A DNA stretch of 64,000 nt, taken from Mesostigma viride. Lineage: Eukaryota; Streptophyta; Mesostigmatophyceae; Mesostigmatales; Mesostigmataceae. Each line of letters starts with the position of its first letter. Position 1 is the stretch's first letter. Shown here piece by piece: positions 43,146-54,085 of the stretch. The translations under genes and the position numbers were made by a program. The stretch covers positions 619,976 through 683,975 of the forward strand of contig RPFO01000392.1 in assembly GCA_009746045.1 (NCBI GenBank). Direction: 5' to 3'. The notes beneath the pieces are model-generated. The model worked only from the letters and a program-made list of their open reading frames with translations, was not told the origin of the DNA and ran no database searches.

Positions 43146-44610
43146 TATCAACAATGCTTTCACCAACCTGATTGCTACACAACAACAAGGGGGGTAGAGA
43201 CACCCAGCCTTGTCTCACTGCCAAGGAGGCAGGCCACAGGTTAAACCGTAACTACTACGGGGGGGTGAGGGGTGGGGGGGTGGGGGGGGATCATGAAAAT
43301 GTTGTACTCGCTAGGAGATTCAGGCACCTACTGTGGGTGCCCTGAGACCCTAGGTCATGCAGCTGACGCGTGGCGGATGTGGTTATACAGGGGAGGCACC
43401 TCAGCCTAGGCAAACACACAATAAGAAGCATGGAGCTTTGTTGTCAGAGTGATGCTAAGCGTGATATCAAAAGTGAATGCTCGAGCAAGGTACAAACCCA
43501 CGCATTGGCGATAAAGAAACACAGCCCCCCCCACTTTCTCAAGGCAGGCCGTAACCTCCTCTCCTGTGTTTTCCCCTTTGGCACTCTTCACAAACTCAGC
43601 TTAAGGAGCTCCTACTTGTCATCTCCCGCGCACACTTGCCACATTCGCATAGATGAAATATGACGTACCTTTCCGCACAAACTCAGTGTTTAGGCAATGA
43701 ATGAAGACACATGGCAAGGTTTCAATAATAACGGGATGACGCTTTAACCAGGCAGATGTTACCCCTCACTTCATAGATGGCCTAGCTGACTCCCATTGAT
43801 GACACCGTTGTGAAGCAGCATCTATCGGGTTTATCCATCACATGGGATGGGGGAGTGAGGTACATGTCTTGATGGTCGATCCGACTCTCACTGCACAACA
43901 GACAGAAACATTCTATTATAAGGCGCCCCACCCACGATTATCACCCGTTCCCAAGGCTAGAAGCACCGCATTAGACAAGCAGGGTGAAGAGTCGGCAACT
44001 GATCCACTGAAGAAAACAGCTTATACTAGTCCGCACAGATTTGCATTTCAAGGCAGCCAAAAAAAAGAAGGCAGGGAAGAACTGCAACCGAAAAGGAGCC
44101 TGTCACATACCCAAGCGCCTATTTTGACCTGCAAATCACTTCGCGGTGACGGTCAGTGTTGATGTACCCCGCCCCCCCCCCCCCCCCCCTTCTTATCCGT
44201 CGCCATAGCTCGAGCCACGGCGTTGGATATACGATGGCGTGGCTAGCCGTATCACGCTTATGTGACGGGTGAACGATCCCATTGAGTATTATCCGTGACC
44301 TTTCAAAGTACGCACGTTTTTTTATTAGATGAACACCGGCATCTAGATCTGAAGCAATCATCTACTAATATGCCGTGAGGGTTCAAAGACCCGTACGGTA
44401 TGGTAATATATTCCGTGACATCCAGCTGAGCAAATAACAAACTTACTTTACTTTACGCTGTTACACCTAGCCGGCATCCAAAGACTGGAAAATCTAAGCG
44501 CCGTACTGTCTCTTCTACGTCATTCAGTTGGAGCGATGGCTGCCAGGACTTGGGTTTTCTGCATTTTTGTTACCGGACGAGGGCTCGTCGGATACGGTGC
44601 AGTTTGATTT
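43146..44610. other. No gene recognised
   Basis: G-runs at 43258-43290 and a C-homopolymer at 44169-44190. Several frames are present, none with motifs. Confidence 0.4.
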
Positions 44611-45081
44611 ACACCGTCCGCATTGGAAGTTCTAACTAAATAATTAGCTTCTGGAAAATGTTCTGGCTGAAAACCATAAAAAAAACAAAAGAAAATTAAT
44701 TAATTAACTCCGGGGGCTGAGGACTGGACTCAACAAACAAACAAACAAAATTAATTAATTAACTCATGTGGGCTCTGGGTATGATCACTGACCTCCACTG
44801 ACTCTAGCCTATGGCCGCCGAAGGGGGGCCGCCGGGCCGGATTGCCGGCCGAATTGGGGGCGGCGTGTACGATATCTACCAAACAAACAAAAGAAATTTA
44901 TTAATTAAAAGTACCCATGTGCCTTGAACGGCTGTAGGACAAACAAACAAACAAAAGGTTTTAATTAAATAATAAAAACCCGGGACTCTGACTGGCTCCC
45001 CAACAAACAATCCAGGGTTATTCGTAATGCAAATACGGCAAAAATTGACCCATAATAACAAACTTCCAATGCGGACGGTGT
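44611..45081. repeat. 471-bp module with 21-bp perfect inverted ends and internal ACAAACAAAC/ATTAATTAA units
   Basis: The end sequence ACACCGTCCGCATTGGAAGT (44611-44630, plus one more T) recurs perfectly inverted at 45061-45081. Inside, four blocks of the form (ACAA)n-AAA-(TTAA)n occur near 44685-44708, 44733-44764, 44879-44908 and 44939-44972, separated by different unique sequences, the second spacer containing a GCCGGCC-rich hairpin. It may be a composite of repeated tail insertions or an inverted-repeat transposon. No target duplication is evident. Confidence 0.5.
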
Positions 45082-45909
45082 ACGCGCCCATGAGCGCACG
45101 GGCGCATCTCAGCCTGGCCGGCGCGGCCCGCACGCGGGTACAGCGCCTGGTCGGCGCAGCCCAGCCCGTTCTCAGGACCGTCACAATCGTTTACGTTCGT
45201 CACAGGGTGCTGGGACTGCTGGCCAGTGGCCAGCACGGGGTGCCAATTGCCAAACTGCCAATTCCCAAAACAGGGAGCTGTCAATTGCCAGCCTGGCATG
45301 GCACTAATAATAATCGACGGACGTAATTGATGGCCGTCGGTGGCGCATGCCAATGATTGACATGCGCTCAGAATGCGCTGCACGCCTGTTTATCGGGTTG
45401 AACTGTAGTTTCAATTTCGGAGGTCGTCACTTGGATGCTGATGGCACGCGGCACGTCCAGTACGGGTTTCAACTCTCAAGAGCTGCTATTTATAATCCCG
45501 CAGGTTCCACGGTCGCACGTTAGCACATTGCCACCGCATTGGCGTCGCAATGCGCTGCGTACTCTTTGCGATGTCGCTTAGGTCTACAACCTGGACGTTG
45601 TCAATTCCTTCCCAGCTGATGTCGCTGGAATCGTAGCCTACAGGGACTCTTTAACGAAATTCGCTCCGAGCCTCCGACTTTCTGATCTTTTGTTCTTTCA
45701 TACAAGAGTCCTTTTGCTCACGAGACCTATCTTGCATCAATTCCAACGTTGGGCGCGAGACCTCGTAAAAATAGAGGCGCCGTTTCTCCGTGAAAAGCTT
45801 TGTCGGAGTACTTTGATCGGCTTTTAAATTGACTGGCACCCTGTCTGCCAAAGCCGAGAAGTACAAATTGCGAGTGTATTTATTCCAACCAGCGGCTTCA
45901 CCATTCTCG

Positions 45910-46314
45910 ATGAATTTTCCTGCAATGAGTTCTCCGGCAAATTCTAGCGTCGATGTGGCCCAGACGTCCACCGACATTGCAGGCTCTGTTCTTCGCAGTG
46001 GGTTGACCTCTCAAGCGGCTACCTCTCAAGCAACTACCTGTGCTTCTGGTGCAGCTTCTTCTTGGAGAGTTTGGACTCCTGAGCCCAGCGAGTCGCAGTC
46101 TGTCAATAATTGGAGTCGACAAGCTGACAGGCTTATGGAAGCACTGCACAGGCGTGACGATAGCGAATCCTGTGACCAAGAGGTGACATCCCTAAGCAAA
46201 CGGCGACGCCGTCGAGCGAACGTGCACACGTCCCACCATGCAGCTCCAAACTTCTTGGTATGGTTGGCAACTTCTTCATCGCAACATGACATTGAAGGTT
46301 TGCTTTTTTCGTAA
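45910..46314 (+). CDS. hypothetical protein with basic cluster
   Basis: A 134-codon frame from ATG 45910. It is Ser/Ala/Thr-rich at the N-terminus (MNFPAMSSPANSSVDVAQTS) and then has WRVWTPEPSESQSVNNWSRQ and ADRLMEALHRRDDSESCDQE, a predicted amphipathic helix. A nuclear-localisation-like cluster SKRRRRRANV follows. No family is recognised. Comparable frames exist on the opposite strand (45977-45651 and 46319-46026), so the coding strand is uncertain. No neighbouring gene gives context. Confidence 0.25.
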   Translation: MNFPAMSSPANSSVDVAQTSTDIAGSVLRSGLTSQAATSQATTCASGAASSWRVWTPEPSESQSVNNWSRQADRLMEALHRRDDSESCDQEVTSLSKRRRRRANVHTSHHAAPNFLVWLATSSSQHDIEGLLFS

Positions 46315-47149
46315 TCCATAGAGGGTCACTTGACGCTCGAAACTTTCAATCAATATTGTGACATCAAATCTACACCATTGTGAGTAACTCATCCAATTCC
46401 TTTTTTGTTGTCAACCGGCATTACTCAGGTTGCAAGTCTGCCGATTGAGCCACTGTATGCCCAGCCTGAGCTTCCCAGGCCAACTGAGATCGAAGAATGA
46501 TCTACCACAGTACTGGAGATAGCGATGCTGAGAAGATGTTCAGAATAACGGACGTGGAGGACCAGGAGCAATAGAAGGCATCCGTAAATTTATATCACAC
46601 ATTCACATGTTGACATATAGGCATGGCCATGTATCAAGTTTTCTTTAATACACATGGCAGAACTGATGGCATTTTTGTGGCTTGGTAGGATTTAATGGAA
46701 ATGCTTGTTGTACAACGGTCATCGAACTGTACATGTACATGCATCTTCTGTAATACTGGCCGTGAAAGTATTACCTACCTTCCCATCCCCTGAAATCTTT
46801 TGACCACGTACGTACGTGCATTATAATCTGCAATGGGATACCTGGCAATATCAATCTGAATTTATTTCCATCCCACTGAGGACTTATGCTCACGGGACGC
46901 AGTCTACGCATAAATTAATAAATTGATCAATTAATTAATTTAATTGAATTGAATTAGTTAATTAATTAATTGAATTGAATTGAATTAGTTAAGGGGAGGT
47001 GGCACCCCAAAACCCTTAAAAATTGAACTATGGTAATAACACTTGAAATTCATTTGCACAATGCTGAAATATGATTGCGGGCACTAAATAACATCTCTTG
47101 TGAGTTGTCCATGCACTTGTTGGGGGTACTACCCCCAAGTATACGCCAA
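46315..47149. other. No gene recognised; AATTGAATTG-rich stretch
   Basis: Contains a run of TTAATTAATT and GAATTGAATT at 46915-46994. Otherwise unique sequence. Confidence 0.4.
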
Positions 47150-47373
47150 TATCCCGTCTTTGGACTGCCATGCAGGACAAGACGCGGTGGAAGAAGATTG
47201 TCAAGGCGCACACGCCAGCCCCTGTGGGCAAGCCGCCTCCCCCCAAACGGAGGAGCCGTTTTGATGAGTAGCGTAGATAGGCTTTTCTAGACTAGATCTA
47301 GCTTAGAGTTAGGTTAGTTCGATTACGCGGCTTCCTCCACACCACCCATCCAACCTGGAATATGTGCTACATG
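47150..47373 (+). mobile_element. LINE-B copy 4, 3' end cut by the palindromic element
   Basis: The C-terminal frame reads WTAMQDKTRWKKIVKAHTPA to the stop at 47271 (end RRSRFDE). The 3' UTR follows the family to GGAATATGTGCTACATG and stops at about 47373, where the family sequence ATCTCCCAACGG would continue. The palindrome arm begins there instead, so the arm's end was joined to a broken LINE-B. Confidence 0.75.
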
Positions 47374-47662
47374 CTACTAAACCCTAGGGCGACCCCACCG
47401 TCCACCCGGCCGTCCACCTGGCCGTACTGTGACAGGCGCCAGTATCGTGGGAACCTCTAGTATCATGGGATATCCGTTCAAGTCCTATTCGCGGGCCGCG
47501 GGTTCCTATCTAATGATGCATTGGTGTTGGATTTGCATGCAATGAGTCTTATTTATTACAATGTACAATAGGCAAAGTCCTAATCAACCATGTCCTCAAC
47601 GAGGTGCCTCCAAGGGCACACTCACTACAGGGAGGAATAGCCCCTTCCCCTTTCTAGACCCC

Positions 47663-49202
47663 CTACTCATCCTCAACCACAATCACCTCCCGGTGCTGAA
47701 CATCAGCAACCAAGTGTGCGTCCCTCTCAACAATGCGCCTCGCCCCGTCGCGGAAGCGATCCACCAACCGCCTCATGGCCAGCGCGTCCCACCCGACGCC
47801 ACCGCCGAGTGCCTCAAAGAAGGCCACAGCCAGTGCATTGCCCGCAGACCCGGAGCACTCCAACTGGGGGTGATCCCTGATGTACTGCAGGGCGGACAGG
47901 AAACCGTTGACTCCCGCGGGGTAATTCTCATTCCCCCCCAGCGCGAACAGCGAAAGAAGCGCGAGCAGCAGGAGCAGCAGCAGGAGCAGCAGCAGGAGCA
48001 GCAGGAGGAGCAGCAGCGGCGGCGGCGGCGGCGATGGCGGCCGGCAGACCACGGAAACCACACTCTGACACGTTGTCCACCACGCGCAGGTGGCGATCCA
48101 AGTCCTCGCGGCTGGTGGCCTGGTAGGTGCAGCCCAGGATGGTCACGGTGCCGTTATCACCAGGGAGAGAAAGCTTGTTGGGGCAGGGCCTGACAAGCTT
48201 AGCGCAGGTGTTGTCGTGAATCGCCTCCTCGCCGAGCACGACCTCGCCGCCGCACCCGCGAGCGCACAGACGCACATTCACAAGGGTGAATGTGAGTCTG
48301 TCGACACCCACATTGCGCTTGTACTGGCTGCCAGTGCGCATCAGGAGCTCCTTGCATTCTGGGCAGCGCTTGCCAATCACACGGGCGTTGGGCCTGGTAG
48401 AATTATACTCCAGAGCGTGGGCCTCGAGCATATCAGCGCACTGGTTGCAGTGCTGAGGGACGCAGGTGTGGACGCCCTCCACGAGGTAGATGATGGGGTA
48501 CTTCCCCTCCGTGCCGAAGGGCTCGGTGCAGATGTCGCAGCACGCCAGCCTCTTCTCGAACCACGTGATCTTGTGGTTCGCCTCCTCGAGAGCCAAGCGC
48601 ATCTTCTTGAGCTCTTCGCGAGTGGGATCAGGGGAGAAAGAACGACGCCTGCTGCGGTTCCTCTCGCGCTCCAACTCCTCCTGCGTCTCCCTCAGCTGGC
48701 GCTGCAATGCGGCTAAGTCCCCACCGCTGGGCCCAGCGCCTCCAGAACGAGAACGGGAGCTGGGACCACCACGCAGCAGGCCTGCATGCAAAGGAAAACA
48801 CACAGACAACTGCAAAATGTATCAGATAGTGGCCATCACCTGCAACATCCAACAGATAGTGGCCATCACCTGCAAAATCCAGCAGGCAATCGAAAAGGGA
48901 TGCATAAAACAGCAGACCACGTACTGGGAGCAGCCGCAGGGCGAGACTGAGCCACCAGGTCGTCGATCGCAGCGTGCGAATTGACTTCCGTGCCTGCGTC
49001 GTCCAGGTGGTCGTAGTCGTTGTGGTCAAAAAGGTCGTCAGAGGGGTTCCAGCCTGCAAAGAATGAATAGAAAATGACCATGGCGTTCCTGTCAGCTGCT
49101 GAAAATGCCCAAAAAACAAACCAAGGAAACACAAAAACAGACATGCATGGGAAAATACGTACGCTCAGGTTCCTGGGCCTCATGTTCTTGGGTCGTCGCC
49201 AT
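47663..49202 (-). pseudogene. Coiled-coil RING-finger protein, left-arm copy (3 exons, late frameshift)
   Basis: Exons are 49202-49163, 49053-48925 and 48781-47663. Both introns have GTACGT donors. Exon 2 encodes the acidic segment PSDDLFDHNDYDHLDD. Exon 3 has an Arg/Ser-rich linker and a coiled coil (LAALQRQLRETQEELERERN). A RING-like finger follows: CDIC, then HTCVPQHCNQC, then CPEC, with further Cys pairs (CARGC, CAKL..CPNK). RING proteins act as ubiquitin ligases. An Ala/Pro tract precedes a run of seven G (about 47935) that shifts the frame. The continuation, NENYPAGVNGFLSALQYI to VVEDE, is open to 47663 in the next frame. The same G7 occurs in the right copy. RING assignment is by Cys/His spacing. 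Confidence 0.6.
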
Positions 49203-49329
49203 AGCTGGCTAGCTGCTGATAGTGGTATCCTGCTGCTGTTCTGAGTGGTTCGTGAGGGTTTGGCTGCATTTTTGGTCGTGTTTGGGCATTTGGCCTCGTG
49301 GGGAGGAGGGCGAACGGCATATTCCCGGC

Positions 49330-49680
49330 ATATTCCGGGAATATTCCCACGAATATGCCGTGGGACGGTCGCTAGAAGGAAACGGTCGCGCCGCGTCGGC
49401 AGTTACGTGACAGGGATACGGACTGTCATGGCAGTCTGACGGTTCTGACAGGTGTCAGACGGGACAGTGTGCCGACTGTCGTGGCAGATCTTCGTAACCG
49501 ACGCGCGCGGAACCGGCGCGGCGCGGACTGACGTGGCACGCTGTCAGATCTGACGTGGCACGGTACTGACATGGCAGGCCGTCCGAACCGGCAGCTGACG
49601 GATACAGTCTTGTACGGACTGTCGTGTCAGACCGTCCAGGTTGCCACGTGGCAGTATGGCACGACACTTGGACGGATTCT
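49330..49680. promoter_or_regulatory. Cluster of TGACGTGGCA-like motifs upstream of the RING gene (left arm)
   Basis: At least eight variants of CTGACGTGGCAC, CTGTCGTGGCAG and CTGACATGGCAG occur in 350 bp. ACGTGG cores are typical bZIP/bHLH sites in plants and algae. The mirrored cluster is at about 59800-60110. It is the probable upstream control region of the RING gene, which lacks a clear TATA box. Confidence 0.45.
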
Positions 49681-49905
49681 AGTGGGAAATCCTACAATAC
49701 ACAAGCAGTTGCGTATTTGTAGTAATCTGTACTACTGTAGTACACCTGATGCATTTCTACTTCTATTATACTGTCTGTACTACGATTCCTAGTGCAATTG
49801 TACTATGAGACGCCATGAGATAGAGACAAAGTCATGGATTTCCATTAAATCATAATAAGGCTTAATGCCCATAGGGGACTTTGTCTATTCCAAAGGGGCA
49901 CTTAG

Positions 49906-50538
49906 TTAGTGAACCCCCTCCAGGGCCAGGCGGCGACAGAACTTGTCGTACATCTTGTCGCAGGTGGCATTCATGACCCTCAGTTCCCTCTCGCAGGCAG
50001 CGGGGGAAAAGTTGACAGGCAGATAGGCGTGGTACTCGGCCTTCACGAGGTCCACGAGCACACGGCAATGCTCCTCTGCGGTCTTATCCTTATCCACCTG
50101 AGGAATGGATTCAACATACTCCTTCATCACATCCCACAGGCGGGGAATCGCGCAAACGCGTCAGACAGCTTAACCTCTAGGTCGATGGCCAGAGTTGCCA
50201 CCTCCATACGCCTATCGCCATACTTGCAGGCGTCCATCCTCTTCTCAAAAGTGGAAAGGGACTGCACACCGCCTTGGCGATGGCGATGGCAAAGTTGCGC
50301 AGGGCCCATCCTGTATAGTGGCAAAACGGCCCTGGCTGCCTGCGCTTAGAGAGGAAGCGCCCCTCAAGCTCAGTGGCAATAGCATCCAACAGCTGCATCA
50401 TTCGCTGCTCTGTCTTAGCTTTGACAGCGTCCCACGGCACTTGCAGCTCTTGCTGACACCACACCCGTGGGGCCATGCCAACTCCACGATTTCGTGCACA
50501 ATCTCAGCTGGCAGGCTGTTAAAAGTGGCAGCGGCCAT
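49906..50538 (-). pseudogene. F-box-like protein 1, left-arm copy, frameshifted
   Basis: Same gene as the intact right-arm copy at 58944-59576. Three small indels break it: two extra bases near 50466, one base missing near 50276 and one near 50159. The N-terminus (LPAEIVHEIVELAWP) is read from ATG 50538. The neighbouring zinc-protein gene diverges from the same intergenic region. Confidence 0.65.
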
Positions 50539-51008
50539 GTCTTCTTTGTGGTAGTGGTGCTAGTGCTGTTGGGATGCTGGAGCAGGCGAGAAGTGCCCAC
50601 TTTGACGTGGTGTCGGACCTTTGTACCCGCCCCACGGCATCTTCGCGGAATATTCCGTGGCACGACGATCTCCCACGGGACGCCGCCACGTGGCAGAGAT
50701 CGGACGGTCCACGGCAATTCAGATCTCCCATGATAGTACGGCGTATCTCGGATACGGCGCGGCGCCGGTACGGCCGGACCAGTATCATGGATACTGGTCC
50801 GAGTACCGTGGCACGGCATTCCGCCACGTCACTACCGCGCCGCGCCGCGCCGCGCCATGGAACCTTCTAGAGGATCGATCCCAGCCGTCCGATGAAGATC
50901 TCGTGGGAGGGCCAGTTTCCACAGGTACAAAGGTCGTGCAGGCCTACCAAATGCACCATCACACCACAGAACAGCCATAGCCAGCGCAGAAAACAACAGC
51001 AGACCGCC
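50539..51008. promoter_or_regulatory. Bidirectional promoter between F-box 1 and zinc-protein genes (left arm)
   Basis: Each side has a GGTACAAAGGTC box (TATA-like TACAAA, about 80 bp from the ATG; near 50620 minus and 50926 plus). Between them lie GCCACGTGGC-type, GGAATATTCC and CGCGCCGCGCCGCGCC motifs and a hairpin GGACCAGTAT..ATACTGGTCC near 50778-50802. Confidence 0.55.
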
Positions 51009-52194
51009 ATGTCTCAGCTTGATGCAGCAGCTGGGCCGGTGTTCAGGCGTCAGACTAGGGCACAGACTAGGGCCATCTATGGGCTCCAGGCTCCCAATCT
51101 ATGGATTGCCATATCCTCGCTGCACAAAAACTAGGACTGGTTGTTCCGCCATAGCTCCTGCGCTTGTGCCAGTGCCTGCGCCTGTGCCAGCGCCAGTGCC
51201 TGTGATTGTGCCAGTGCCAGTGCCTGCTGCGCCAGTGCCTGCGCCTGTGTACGTGCCTGCTCCTCTCCCTGGGCTATTCGCCCCTCGGTTTAAGGACTCT
51301 GACATTTGGCCTCCAGCAGGCCATGTGTGGCCAAATGGTAGTGGCGATTCCAAGTTTCCTCTGGTGCATTGCGTCACCTGCAAAAAGGTGCCGGAGAGGG
51401 CAGTGTGCAAGAAGGAGAACGGGGAGATGCAGTGCCGGGGGTGCGCTCTGGATGAACTGAGCGACAAGGTGGATGCACTAGGTCCCTCTCCTCCCACGGA
51501 GCAGGTGCAGGAGACTGTCAAGAATTTTGACACGGGCTTGCAGATTTACAAGTACGAATATGAGCCCAAGCGTCTCCCACCTCCTCCCACCGGCTACCCT
51601 CTGTCCAAGTGCATGTGCGCTGTGTGCAAGAAGCCTGCTCTCCACGCGCACGAAGTGGTGAAGGAGGTCACCCCTCAGATGCTGGAGACCACTTCCCATT
51701 TCCGTGTTGCCAAGCTCGTGGTTGGCGACGTCGTTTGTGGGATCTGCCGCAACGAGTTCCTGGCCCAGTATGTCGACAACAACGTGGTCATCAGCAAGGC
51801 CATGTCTCGCGGCATGCAGTATTGGGAGTACAAGGGCCATATCGATGAGGTGTTCCAGTACAACGAGGAACTCCACAAGATGGCAGAGCGCGCCCAGGAC
51901 AACACGCACGACGGCCCCTCCAGTGACAAGTTTTACTGGCCTCGCAGGCAGTGCCAGAAGTGCATGAAGCGCATCGACATCAACGTGCAGAACCTGTATG
52001 TGGCTCCAAGGCCTCGTTCTTTAGACGTTGACTTGGTCTGCTACGAGTGCGCCAAGTTCTGCAGCCTTGTTTCTGAGGCTGTCGCTTTCCCGGGCTTTAG
52101 CCGCCCCAACAACCGTCTCAAGCGTAATGCAGAGGCCGGGGGCTTCCTTCTGTACGATGTTGTGGGGTCCAACAAGCCCTATTTCTTCGCGTAG
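51009..52194 (+). pseudogene. Multi-CxxC zinc protein, left-arm copy, frameshifted
   Basis: ATG 51009 opens the same protein as the right-arm copy (58473-57286). A 2-bp deletion near 51095 shifts the frame after about 29 codons; from 51100 to the stop at 52194 the right frame is open again. Two residue-level differences from the right copy were noticed. The 3' end carries GTAATGAATAAGACTC (52272-52287), shared with other genes of the element. Confidence 0.7.
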
Positions 52195-52342
52195 GGTGTC
52201 ATCTGGGCACTTGATTGGCCCATGCAAGCCTATGGAGGCTACTGTTGATAGGGACTTGTGGTATTCTATTTTGTAATGAATAAGACTCTTTGCATGCAAA
52301 TCCAACACTCATGCACTAGGCGTAGGACTTGACTTGTTTGCG

Positions 52343-52493
52343 AAAAGTTCGGGCTATGCGGATAGCCCGAACTTTTGGGGATAGCCCGAACTTTTGGAAA
52401 CCTTGCTAGGGAAAAGTAAAAGTTTCCAGTGAGGATCCCAGCCATTTGAAAAGTTCGGGCTATGGTTCGGGCTATCAGTTTATAGCCCGAACC
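52343..52493. terminator. Perfect hairpins of AAAAGTTCGGGCTAT downstream of the zinc-protein gene (left arm)
   Basis: 52343-52376 is a 15-bp perfect stem (AAAAGTTCGGGCTAT / ATAGCCCGAACTTTT) with a 4-nt loop. More copies follow to 52493, and a second cluster lies at 52795-52950 ahead of F-box 2. The clusters are mirrored at 56525-56690 and 56985-57140. A role in transcript 3'-end formation or insulation between convergent units is inferred from position. Confidence 0.45.
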
Positions 52494-52592
52494 GGACCCT
52501 TTTTCCCCTTGGGCGGTGGTGTCATGCATTGTACATGGGGTAGGGACTTGGTTATTTGGACAGTGTGCAGTGTATGTGTGTGTTTCTTCCTT

Positions 52593-52725
52593 AGATTGCT
52601 AACACATAAAATATAGGGGTATTTCCTGTATATACAGATAGGATTGCTAACACATAAAATATAGGGGTATTAGCTATGATTATATATAGATGACAATTGC
52701 TAACACATAAAATTTTATGTGTTGG
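52593..52725 (+). repeat. Dispersed repeat TTGCTAACACATAAAATATA (left arm), three copies
   Basis: Copies start near 52597, 52643 and 52695; the last is followed by an inverted half (AAAATTTTATGTGTTGGGAA), giving an AT-rich hairpin. Mirrored near 56755-56890. Confidence 0.6.
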
Positions 52726-53094
52726 GAAACAGAGTAAAAGAAAGAGTAGCATCCACCCATAGCAACACACCGCCCAGAGGGAGAAAAGGGGAGGTTCGGG
52801 CTATAAATCGATAGCCCGAACCATAGCCCGAACTTTTCAAAATGGCTGGGATCCCCACTGGAAACTTTTACTTTTCCCTAGCAAGGTTTCGAAAAGTTCG
52901 GGCTATCCCCAAAAGTTCGGGCTATCCACATAGCACGAACTTTTCGTGGGAGCCTATGGATGGGCGCCACGTGGCACGGTATCCCACGATAGTTGCCGGC
53001 GCCGCGCCGGCGCGGCGCTCCACGGAATATCCGTGGGAATATTCCCGGCGCGACGCTTGCACGGCACTATCGTGGGACGCCGTGGCCGAGAGGG

Positions 53095-53130
53095 TATAAA
53101 AGCGGAGTCACGGGCGTTTGGGGGTAGGTC
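53095..53130 (+). promoter_or_regulatory. Core promoter of F-box 2 (left arm)
   Basis: TATAAAAGCGGAG followed by CACGGGCGTTTGGGGGTAGG, about 105 bp upstream of ATG 53202. The same box occurs at 56383-56349 (mirror) and, in variant form, before the MYND gene and the gene at 63695. GGAATATCCGTGGGAATATT lies some 65 bp further upstream. Confidence 0.65.
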
Positions 53131-53201
53131 TCACCTCCGACACTGCCAGGCACACAGTCATCCACACGCAGACAGCCATCCTTACAGCTGTAAAATACAC
53201 A

Positions 53202-53839
53202 ATGGCCCATGCTGGTGCTACTTTCGAGGATCTGCCAAGCGAAATTTTGTGTTGGCAGAGCTCAGCTGGCCCTACTTGCGTGGTGTGAACAAGGCCTCTC
53301 ACAAGGAATGGGAGGCCGTGCTGGCGATAATGGAGGCAAAGGTTAGCGCTGTGCGCAATTTGATTGACGAGGAACTGGAGTTCCGCGATGCCAACCCCGA
53401 TTGGTTGCACGATCTGAACACGGCGACACCCGTCGCCTGTATGAGTGACGCATGATCAGCTGAGGGCCATTTATGACAAGGTGTCTGTGCCCCGCTTGCG
53501 TGAGGCGGAGGGGTACTTGTACACTACCCGCGCTGATCGTTTGGAGCAGATGGATTACACCTACACTGATTTTGTGGAGGTGATCGAACAGATTGGCGTG
53601 AGCCCCGGCCCCCACACTAGGGCGGCGAGGGACGCCTATTTCGCATCCATTCCTGATGTGGATCGCGAGAAAACGATGGAGCGTCGCGTGGAGAGTTGGT
53701 CGATATTCTGTGCGCGGCATGTGGCTGACGACACGGAGGCCAACGGGGGTGTGCCAACGATCCATTTGGCCACGTTCTCAGCGACATTTTCGACCGACAA
53801 GCACATGATGATGTGCCGTCTCCACCCATCCTCGTTTAA
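53202..53839 (+). pseudogene. F-box-like protein 2, left-arm copy, frameshifted
   Basis: Same gene as the intact right-arm copy 56281-55631. Relative to it, a 4-bp deletion near 53250 (ACGT missing) and several 1- to 4-bp indels (near 53390-53440, 53690-53720 and at the end) destroy the frame. Long intact pieces remain, such as 53445-53690. Confidence 0.7.
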
Positions 53840-54085
53840 CCGGGATGCGTTAAACAGGCAAATAGGGATCAACTTATATAGCCTATTGGAAAAGGCTATA
53901 TCCCATGGACTGTCTTATATAACTTTTAATAAGACTCGATTCCTATTGAAATTTGTCTCACAATGAGTCCACAATGAGCCCCACTTAAAAAAAAATCTAA
54001 ACCGCATACTATAAATAGCTAATGGAGCTATAGGGGTACCAGATCCCACGAAGAATAGGGATTTCCCGCCACCCGCGCCTGTCAC

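Noticed and set aside
41227-43244. Open frames of 380-670 codons on both strands
   Set aside because: Read-through of CATCCATG and CCCT satellites (MHGCMDAW and GREG type repeats) with no coding signal.
47374-47395. CTAAACCCTAGGG at the arm end as a telomere array
   Set aside because: Only one telomere-like unit is present, not a repeat array. It may be coincidental.
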